Of a stretch of DNA of 7,276 nt, positions 1-4,875 are shown one piece after another. The translations under genes were made by a program, and so were the position numbers. Position 1 is the first letter of the stretch. Every line of letters starts with the position of its first letter. The notes under the pieces are model-generated. The model did no database searches, was not told where the DNA came from, and saw nothing but the letters and a program-made list of their open reading frames with translations. Source of the DNA: JBKPFU01 sp046728975 (GTDB lineage Bacteria > Actinomycetota > Thermoleophilia > Gaiellales > Gaiellaceae); NCBI GenBank assembly GCA_046728975.1, contig JBKPFU010000085.1, forward strand, positions 1-7,276, read 5' to 3'.

Positions 1-1
1 G

Positions 2-61
<60 letters not shown>

Positions 62-100
62 CCGAACGACTGGGTTTCCAGGTACCAGATCACCGCGTAG
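62..100 (+). CDS. 3' end of an unidentified gene upstream of plsY (partial)
   Basis: The frame starting at 62 reads PNDWVSRYQITA and then stops at TAG 98-100, directly touching the ATG of plsY at 101. Eleven of its twelve sense codons end in G or C, as in the real genes here. The competing frame at 61, which has no stop at this point, has only about half of its codons ending in G or C. This supports the last dozen codons of a co-directional gene, cut off by the poly-C run. Twelve residues are too few to name a family. The zero-base spacing suggests plsY is translationally coupled to this gene. The evidence is codon bias and stop position only. Confidence 0.45.
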   Translation, partial: PNDWVSRYQITA

Positions 101-712
101 ATGGAATTCGCGCTCTTCGTTCTCGCCGGGTATCTGATCGGGAGCCTCCCGTTCGGGTATTGGGTCGTGCGCGCCTTTCGCGGGGAGGACGTGCGCGAAC
201 ACGGCAGCGGGAACATCGGCGCGGCGAACGTCTGGCGCACGTACGGCCCCCGGTACGGGATTCCGGTCGCGTTTCTCGACACTGCGAAAGGGTTCGTGCC
301 CGCGCTGCTCGCGACGATCTTCGTCAGCCACCTCGCAGGCGTCGTCGCCGGCGCCGCGGCGATGCTCGGGCATTCCCGGCCGCTGTTCCTCGGCTTCGCC
401 CGCGGCGGAAAGATGGTGGCGACCTGCGGCGGCGCCTTCCTCGGCGTCGCTCCGGTCGTCGGCGGGATCGGCGCTGTCGTCTGGCTGGTGACCTTCGCGC
501 TCTTCCGCTACGCGTCGGTCGCCTCGATCGTCGGCGCGCTGTCGCTCCCGATCGCAGCCGTCGCGCTCGACGAGCCGTGGCCAGTGATCGCGTTCGCGGC
601 GCTCGCCGCTGCGGGCGTCGTCGTCCTGCACCGAGGCAACATCCGCCGCCTTCGAGCCGGCACCGAGAATCGCGTTCGTCTGAGGCCGGAGATTCCGGCT
701 AAGAGCGGCTAA
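101..712 (+). CDS. plsY: Glycerol-3-phosphate acyltransferase PlsY
   Basis: This 203-residue integral membrane enzyme transfers an acyl group from acyl-phosphate to the sn-1 position of glycerol-3-phosphate, giving lysophosphatidic acid, the first committed step of phospholipid synthesis in most bacteria (PlsX/PlsY route). All three family signature blocks are visible: SGNIGAANVWR at residues 36-46, GHSRPLFLGFARGGKMVAT at 90-108, and HRGNIRRLRAGTENR at 177-191. The FLDTAKG stretch at 58-64 is also typical. Hydrophobic segments near residues 3-24, 54-76, 78-90, 111-135 and 140-175 match the multi-pass family topology. Length is normal. The ATG at 101 is chosen because the first membrane helix begins at once and the previous gene stops at 98-100. 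No strong ribosome binding site is seen, consistent with coupling to the upstream gene. The gene is convergent with the cyclohydrolase downstream. Confidence 0.97.
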   Translation: MEFALFVLAGYLIGSLPFGYWVVRAFRGEDVREHGSGNIGAANVWRTYGPRYGIPVAFLDTAKGFVPALLATIFVSHLAGVVAGAAAMLGHSRPLFLGFARGGKMVATCGGAFLGVAPVVGGIGAVVWLVTFALFRYASVASIVGALSLPIAAVALDEPWPVIAFAALAAAGVVVLHRGNIRRLRAGTENRVRLRPEIPAKSG

Positions 713-869
713 CAGAACGACGCTCTGTGCCGCCGGACCGCGCTGGAACGGCGCGAGGCGTCGTCCTCGGTCGCAGCCTACGGCTCCCAGTATCACGACG
801 CTCTCCTGCGCCCTTGCCTCGCACCGCCCATCGCGCCCCGGCGACGAGGCCCCGTCCTGTTAGCCGCTC
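703..869. repeat. 13-bp inverted repeat spanning two convergent gene ends
   Basis: GAGCGGCTAACAG at 703-715 is the exact reverse complement of 857-869. With one mismatch the match extends to 17 bases (GAGCGGCTAACAG, then A or G, then ACG). The left arm contains the plsY stop codon (TAA 710-712). The right arm overlaps two bases of the opposing gene's stop (TGA on the minus strand at 870-868). Read in their own directions, the two genes therefore end in nearly the same sequence. The 141 bases between the arms contain no supported gene and no U-rich tract. The pair could fold as a long-loop hairpin acting as a bidirectional terminator or 3'-end protector, or be a small insertion or duplication remnant. 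Function is inference. Confidence 0.6.
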
Positions 870-1842
870 ACGAGCTAAGCCACTCGCGGAGCTCGGTGTG
901 GTGCCGCAACGCCGCCCCGCGCTCGAGCTCGGCGCGGAGCTCGGCGACCGTCCCATAGCGCTCGGCGATCACCTCGTGCGTGTGGATGGTCTCGAAGTTG
1001 ACCTGCCTCGAGAACAGGTAGTCGTCGTCGTCGAGCTCGGGGTACGTGCGCAGCGTCCCGTCCAGCGCAAGCCGCACGGAGTCCTCGACGAAACGCGGCC
1101 GAGCGTGCGCCTGCTCGACCACGTGCAGCTCGTCGGGGCGCTTGAGGAGCTCGTACACCTGGGCGCTCATCGACTCCTCGACGACGCGGACGAGCTGCTC
1201 GGCGTTGACGCGGTGGTTGGTACCGACGTAGAGCGTGCCGCGTCCGCGCTGGTTATGGGTCGCGATCGGGACGAGGTCGAGGATCCGGTCGACGTCCTCG
1301 TCGTCGAAACCGGCGGCTGCGAGGCGCTCGGCCGACGCCTCGCGTACGAGCCCCTGCGCGCAGGGGCAGGCGTTGATTCCCGCGGCCTCCACGCCGACGA
1401 GCCGTCGTGTCCGCTCCGTCGACGCGGCCGCGATTCCGAGCAGCGAGACCATCTCCTGCGTCTCGAGGTCCGTCACGGGCGTTCGGCGCTCCAGGGGGTA
1501 GCGTGCGGCGATGCGGACCTCGGCGCGGTAGGCGTCTTGGCGGTCGACTATCTGCGCCGCGATGTGCTCGGCCAGGTCTTCGACGAGCAGCGCCTCCTCG
1601 ATCACGACCTCTTCAATCGCTTCCTCGAACAGCTCGGGGAAGCGCGACATGTGAACCCCTTTTTGCGCCGGATCGAGATCGACTGTGCAATCGATCCGAG
1701 CGGCGATCAGCTTCTCGTTCTCGCCGTACCGGATCCGGATTGCCTTGTGCACGCCGGTCACTCCCGCGCGCGACAAGCCCAGCCTCACCTCGGGCAGGGA
1801 GGCCTGCAGGTCGTGAGTGAGAAGATTGCGTTCACCGTCCAT
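868..1842 (-). CDS. mptA: GTP cyclohydrolase, FolE2/MptA family
   Basis: A 324-residue soluble metalloenzyme of the GCHY-1 family, which opens GTP at the first step of pterin/folate-type cofactor synthesis. FolE2 makes dihydroneopterin triphosphate, whereas archaeal MptA makes the 2',3'-cyclic phosphate. Family marks, numbered from the chosen ATG: GLSRAGVTGV at 22-31, QKGVHMSRF at 60-68, NACPCAQG at 157-164 (C159 and C161), ATHNQRGRGTL at 194-204 (H196), and FETIHTHEV at 283-291 (E284, H287, H289). The CPCAQ and HNQRG wording resembles MptA more than typical bacterial FolE2, so the symbol is a best guess and the exact product is open. The frame extends upstream to 1995, but those 51 extra residues are unlike the family N-terminus and lie antisense to the divergent gene. 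The ATG at 1842 places the usual DLQASLPEV block just inside the protein. A TATCCT -10-like box (1859-1854) lies 11 bases upstream. Confidence 0.9.
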   Translation of the reverse strand: MDGERNLLTHDLQASLPEVRLGLSRAGVTGVHKAIRIRYGENEKLIAARIDCTVDLDPAQKGVHMSRFPELFEEAIEEVVIEEALLVEDLAEHIAAQIVDRQDAYRAEVRIAARYPLERRTPVTDLETQEMVSLLGIAAASTERTRRLVGVEAAGINACPCAQGLVREASAERLAAAGFDDEDVDRILDLVPIATHNQRGRGTLYVGTNHRVNAEQLVRVVEESMSAQVYELLKRPDELHVVEQAHARPRFVEDSVRLALDGTLRTYPELDDDDYLFSRQVNFETIHTHEVIAERYGTVAELRAELERGAALRHHTELREWLSS

Positions 1843-1843
1843 G
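1840..1843. other. CATG shared by two divergent start codons
   Basis: Bases 1840-1843 read CATG. The minus-strand ATG (1842-1840) is the best start for the cyclohydrolase. The plus-strand ATG (1841-1843) is the preferred start of the kinase-like gene. If both are right, the two genes start on the same tetramer with no intergenic space, and each promoter must lie inside the other gene's coding sequence. The plus-strand gene has an alternative GTG at 1817, which would give a 26-base head-to-head overlap instead. Confidence 0.55.
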
Positions 1844-2431
1844 TCGCCCAAGCAGGATACGTCCTTCACTCGCCTGGTCTCGCTCGCGTGCCACGACATT
1901 CGCACGCCGCTCGCAACCGCGGTCGGATTTGCGCGCACCCTCGAGCGGACGACCGAGCTCGACGAGACCGCGGCCCGGTACGTCGAGATGATCACCGCAG
2001 CGTCGTCCCAGATCGGCGAGCTCGTCGACGAGCTCGGGCTCGCGGCGAGGATCGAGGGCGGACGTTACGAGCCGGTGGTGCGCGAGGTCGACTCCCTCGA
2101 GCTTGCCCGTTCGGCGGCCGAGCGCCTGGACGCTGAGCGCGTCTCGGTGTCCGGCGAGGGGGCGCAGGTCCGCGTCGAGCCGGAAGCGACCGAGCGCGCC
2201 GTTGCCGCGCTCGCGCGTTGCGCGCTCAGGCACGGAGGTCTCGAGCACGTCGACCTGGCGGCTTCGGGCAACGAGTTGGCGGTGACGCCGATCACACCGG
2301 CGTCCGCTCCCGTGGTTCTCGGCGAGGATCTCCGGGATCTCGGCGCTGCCGTGGCGGTACGTCTGGTGGACGCGCTCGGCGGCTCGGTCGGGGTCGAAGG
2401 CGAGACGCTCAGGATCCGCCTGCCGACCTGA
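1841..2431 (+). CDS. Soluble histidine-kinase-like protein with degenerate ATPase domain
   Basis: A 196-residue protein with no membrane segment, no signal peptide and no sensor domain. Residues 8-80 form a HisKA dimerisation/phosphoacceptor helix pair with a good H-box, LACHDIRTPLATAVGFARTL, in which H18 would be the phosphorylated His. Residues about 85-196 look like a shortened HATPase_c domain that has lost its catalytic marks. At the N-box (ERAVAALARCALRHG, 118-132) the ATP/Mg-binding Asn is Cys127. No DxGxG G1 box is present. The lid region is almost absent. The G2 region (DLGAAVAVRLVDALGG, 166-181) lacks the glycine pattern, although the closing fold GSVGVEGETLRIRLP is kept. By analogy with ChpT-like phosphotransferases it may pass phosphate rather than use ATP; this is inference. 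An alternative GTG start at 1817 has AGGGAGG at 1796-1802, but 14 bases away, which is long. It sits one base before the oxidase gene and is probably its operon partner. Confidence 0.75.
   Translation: MSPKQDTSFTRLVSLACHDIRTPLATAVGFARTLERTTELDETAARYVEMITAASSQIGELVDELGLAARIEGGRYEPVVREVDSLELARSAAERLDAERVSVSGEGAQVRVEPEATERAVAALARCALRHGGLEHVDLAASGNELAVTPITPASAPVVLGEDLRDLGAAVAVRLVDALGGSVGVEGETLRIRLPT
1854..1859 (-). promoter_or_regulatory. Possible -10 box for the GTP cyclohydrolase gene
   Basis: The minus strand reads TATCCT here, matching the TANNNT pattern of actinobacterial -10 elements. It ends 11 bases before the cyclohydrolase ATG, so the mRNA leader would be only about 4 bases. No clear -35 and no Shine-Dalgarno site are seen. 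The box lies inside the first codons of the divergent kinase-like gene. Confidence 0.35.
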
Positions 2432-2432
2432 C

Positions 2433-3509
2433 GTGGACGGCCTCGTCAACGTCGCCGACTACGAGCGCGAAGCAGAACGTGTTCTTGACCCGGCGGCGTG
2501 GGGGTACTTCGCGGGCGGCGCCTGCGACGAATGGACGTTGCGCGAGAACGTCGCCGCCTTTACGCGATGGAACCTGAGGCCGCGCATGCTCGTCGACGTG
2601 AGCGAGCACACGACGGCGACGAAGGTGCTCGGACGGGAGCTCTCGATGCCGCTCCTCGTTGCACCGACGGCGTTCCAGCGACTGGCCCACGAGGGCGGGG
2701 AGATCGCGACGGCGCGCGGGGCGGCCGCAGCGGGCACCGCTATGTGCCTCTCGACGCTCGGCAGCGTCACACCTGCCGAGCTTCGTGCCGGCGCGCCGGA
2801 GGCGCCGCTGTGGTTTCAGCTGTACTGGTCGAGGGACCGGGGTTTCACCCAGGAGCTCCTCGCGACCGTGGTGGAATCCCATTACGACGCGCTCGTCCTG
2901 ACCGTCGACTTCCCGGCGGCGGGTCTGCGCGAGCGCGACGTCCGCGCGGCGTTCGAGCTGCCCCACGACCTGCCGCTGCCGAACATTCCGACGGAGCTGG
3001 TTCGCCGGGACGTCCATACGTCGTTCGGTGAGGTGGTCGACACGACGCTGACCTGGCGGGACCTCGAGTGGCTGCGCGAGCAGTGCCCTCTGCCGCTCGT
3101 CGTCAAGGGAATCATGACCGCGGAGGACGCGCTGCTCGCCGCCGAGCACGGCGCAACGGCGGTCGTGGTCTCGAATCACGGTGGTCGGCAGCTCGACGGG
3201 GTCGCCGCTTCGCTCGACGCGCTACCGGAGGTCGTTGACGCGGTGGGCGAGCGGCTCGAGGTCTACCTCGACGGCGGCATCCGTCGCGGGACCGACGTGC
3301 TCGAGGCGCTGGCGCTTGGCGCGCGGGCGACGCTCGCCGGCCGCGCCGTGCTCTGGGGTCTGGCAGCCGGAGGCGAGGAGGGCGTACGGCGGGTGCTCGA
3401 GCTGCTCCGCGACGAGATCGAGCGCGGCCTTGTACTCCTCGGCTGCGCCTCGCCGGCGGACGTCAGCCGCGGGCACGTCGCGCCCGCAGCCACGCCAGGA
3501 ATCTCCTGA
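2433..3509 (+). CDS. FMN-dependent alpha-hydroxy acid dehydrogenase/oxidase
   Basis: A 358-residue (beta/alpha)8-barrel flavoenzyme of the glycolate oxidase/L-lactate dehydrogenase family, which oxidises an L-2-hydroxy acid to the 2-oxo acid. By comparison with spinach glycolate oxidase the active-site set is complete: Y25 (Y24 there), Y131 in WFQLYWSRDR (Y129), D159 in LTVDFP (D157), K225 in VVKGIMTAEDA (K230), and H249 and R252 in VVSNHGGRQLDG (H254, R257). The FMN-phosphate region YLDGGIRRGTDVLEALALGA at 278-297 and LAGRAVLWGLA at 301-311 are also typical. The glycolate-oxidase Trp108 position is Leu109, so the substrate cannot be assigned; lactate, glycolate or a bulkier acid are all possible. 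No membrane anchor is visible. The GTG start lies one base after the upstream TGA, with no good ribosome binding site, so it is probably translated by coupling. Length and C-terminus (GCASPADVSRGHV) are normal. Confidence 0.95.
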   Translation: MDGLVNVADYEREAERVLDPAAWGYFAGGACDEWTLRENVAAFTRWNLRPRMLVDVSEHTTATKVLGRELSMPLLVAPTAFQRLAHEGGEIATARGAAAAGTAMCLSTLGSVTPAELRAGAPEAPLWFQLYWSRDRGFTQELLATVVESHYDALVLTVDFPAAGLRERDVRAAFELPHDLPLPNIPTELVRRDVHTSFGEVVDTTLTWRDLEWLREQCPLPLVVKGIMTAEDALLAAEHGATAVVVSNHGGRQLDGVAASLDALPEVVDAVGERLEVYLDGGIRRGTDVLEALALGARATLAGRAVLWGLAAGGEEGVRRVLELLRDEIERGLVLLGCASPADVSRGHVAPAATPGIS

Positions 3510-3576
3510 GCCGGCCGCGCCGCGGATGCGGCTTGTTGAGGAGGACGTGTTCGTCGCTGAGCGGTGCGCTGTTCAT
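3463..3576 (-). CDS. Possible 37-residue basic small protein, unidentified
   Basis: A minus-strand ATG at 3576 opens a 37-codon frame ending in TGA at 3465-3463. It begins MNSAPLSDEHVLLNKPHPRR, continues with a tryptophan-containing LRRFLAWLRA stretch and ends in an Arg-rich tail. About 84% of codons end in G or C, including 19 of the 22 codons lying outside the neighbouring gene. Its last 47 bases overlap the 3' end of the convergent oxidase gene. A TACGGT box lies seven bases before the ATG, as expected for a leaderless actinobacterial transcript, with a weak -35 (ACGACA) 17 bases further up. The family is not recognised. The basic amphipathic tail could bind nucleic acid or membrane, which is speculation. 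It may also be chance in GC-rich DNA. Confidence 0.35.
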   Translation of the reverse strand: MNSAPLSDEHVLLNKPHPRRGRLRRFLAWLRARRARG

Positions 3577-3583
3577 AGCGCCA

Positions 3584-3589
3584 ACCGTA
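3584..3589 (-). promoter_or_regulatory. Possible -10 box for the 37-codon ORF
   Basis: The minus strand reads TACGGT (TANNNT), followed by seven bases and then the ATG at 3576. This is the spacing of a leaderless promoter in which the start codon is the first transcribed base. With a 17-base spacer the -35 position (3612-3607, minus strand) reads ACGACA, matching four of six bases of TTGACA. Confidence 0.35.
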
Positions 3590-3696
3590 GGTCTCCACGC
3601 GCGTCATGTCGTCGGCCGCAGCGGTGATTTGCGCTCCTCCCCGAGGATGATTTCCAAATCGGCTGCGCGGCCGATGCGGCGGCGTCAGGCGTGGAG

Positions 3697-3702
3697 TACG
3701 TT
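3697..3702 (+). promoter_or_regulatory. Leaderless-type -10 box of the kinase/cyclase-regulator operon
   Basis: TACGTT (TANNNT) is followed by six bases, CATAGC, and then the GTG at 3709. This is the arrangement of leaderless actinobacterial genes, and no Shine-Dalgarno sequence precedes the GTG. No recognisable -35 is seen 16-18 bases upstream. If correct, this box fixes the kinase start at 3709 rather than the in-frame GTG at 3691, which would lie upstream of the promoter. Confidence 0.5.
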
Positions 3703-3708
3703 CATAGC

Positions 3709-4866
3709 GTGAAAACGACGCTCTGGCCGCTCTTGCGGCGGTACTGGTTCGACGCCGCCGTCGTCGTGTTGGCGATCGAGGCCGCGATCGAGCTGATCGC
3801 CCGCCACAACGACGACAAGGCGCCGACGATGACGCTCTGGATCACCGTTCCGCTCGCCGTCGTCGCGATCATTCCGCTGCTCTGGCGCCGGCGCTATCCG
3901 TTCGGCGCGCCGGCCGCGGTCTTCCTGATCAACGCGGTCGAGTCGTTCATTGACGGGCGCCTGGTCACGTTTACCGCGGGAACTTTTCTGGCGGTTCTCG
4001 CATCGACGTTCTTGACCGGTCTGCTCGAGGACAGGCAGCAGGCGTTCGCGGGGCTGGTAATCGTGCTCGCCGCCGGGGCCGTCGTCGACCACAACGACCC
4101 AAGCCAGGGACTCGGCGATTACCTCGGGCTTGCCCTCCTCTTCTCGATCGTGTGGATCGCGGGCTTCGTGATCGGCAGGCGGCTCGAGACCGCGGCCGAA
4201 GCGGAGCGCCGCGCCGACCGGCTCGAGCTCGAGCGCGAGTTGCGCGCCCGCGAGGCGGTCGCCGAGGAACGCGCACGAATCGCGCGCGAGCTGCACGACG
4301 TCGTCGGTCACAGCGTCAGCGTCATGACGGTTCAGGCGGGCGCCGTCCGGCGCGTGCTCAAGCCCGACCAGAAGCGCGAGCGCGAGGCGCTGGAGATCGT
4401 GGAGCAGACCGGGCGGGAGGCGCTCGCCGAGATGCGGCGGCTCGTGGGCGTGCTCCGCCGGCCCGAGGAGGCACCCGCCCTGGCGCCCCAGCCGAGCCTG
4501 GAGCACCTCGACCGGCTCGTCTCCAAGGCGCGCGAATCCGGCCTTCCGGTCGAGCTGCGGATCGAAGGCGAGCCGGCGCAGCTGCCGCCCGGCCTCGACC
4601 TCACGGCGTATCGGCTCGTCCAGGAAGGGCTGACGAACGCGCTCAAACACGCGCGGGCTAGCAACGCCAACGTGCTCGTCCGGTATGGCGATGGAGAGGT
4701 CGAAATCTCGGTCACCGACGACGGATCCGGCGACGGCGGGGGCGACAGCGGCGGGCACGGCCTCGTCGGCATGCGCGAGCGTGTTTCCGTCTACGGAGGC
4801 GAGCTCGAGTCCGGGCCGCTGCCGGAGGGCGGTTACCGGCTGCGCGCACGGCTCCCTCTGGGGTAA
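3709..4866 (+). CDS. Membrane sensor histidine kinase, NarL/DesK type
   Basis: A 385-residue kinase. The N-terminal part (about 1-160) has several hydrophobic segments (roughly residues 14-30, 42-58, 66-80, 88-106, 113-127, 138-157) and no extracellular ligand domain, so sensing is probably within the membrane. A charged coiled-coil linker (about 158-190, rich in E and R) leads to a HisKA_3 domain with H-box ERARIARELHDVVGHSVSVM, in which His196 is the phosphoacceptor. The HATPase_c domain is complete: N-box RLVQEGLTNALKHA (Asn310), G1 DDGSG at 337-341 and G2 GHGLVGMRERV at 349-359. HisKA_3 kinases normally pair with NarL-type regulators, and the next gene, nine bases downstream, encodes one. 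GTG 3709 is preferred because of the leaderless -10 box; GTG 3691 would add six residues. The signal sensed is unknown. Confidence 0.95.
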   Translation: MKTTLWPLLRRYWFDAAVVVLAIEAAIELIARHNDDKAPTMTLWITVPLAVVAIIPLLWRRRYPFGAPAAVFLINAVESFIDGRLVTFTAGTFLAVLASTFLTGLLEDRQQAFAGLVIVLAAGAVVDHNDPSQGLGDYLGLALLFSIVWIAGFVIGRRLETAAEAERRADRLELERELRAREAVAEERARIARELHDVVGHSVSVMTVQAGAVRRVLKPDQKREREALEIVEQTGREALAEMRRLVGVLRRPEEAPALAPQPSLEHLDRLVSKARESGLPVELRIEGEPAQLPPGLDLTAYRLVQEGLTNALKHARASNANVLVRYGDGEVEISVTDDGSGDGGGDSGGHGLVGMRERVSVYGGELESGPLPEGGYRLRARLPLG

Positions 4867-4875
4867 ACCTCAGAT

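Noticed and set aside
1843..1995. 51-residue N-terminal extension of the GTP cyclohydrolase
   Set aside because: The extra residues do not resemble the family N-terminus, lie antisense to the HisKA domain of the divergent gene, and the internal ATG at 1842 sits where the family normally begins.
727..2136. 469-codon plus-strand open frame
   Set aside because: It is antisense to the well-supported GTP cyclohydrolase and then out of frame with the kinase-like gene. Its translation has no recognisable family and is typical of open shadow frames in GC-rich DNA.
2409..3179. 256-codon minus-strand open frame
   Set aside because: It lies over the active-site region of the FMN oxidase and has an Arg-rich composition with no recognised domain.
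3571..3709. Ten-base direct repeat GTTCATAGCG at 3571-3580 and 3700-3709
   Set aside because: The copies sit in different contexts (one is the reverse complement of the small ORF start, the other precedes the kinase GTG). Ten bases over two copies is too little to call an operator.
716..3725. Twelve-base match AACGACGCTCTG at 716-727 and 3714-3725, with a partial copy at 795-804
   Set aside because: One copy is inside the kinase coding sequence and the words are built from common GC-rich trinucleotides, so this is probably chance.
3685..4758. 357-codon minus-strand open frame
   Set aside because: It is antisense to a histidine kinase with all its motifs. The Arg/Asp-rich translation is a shadow.
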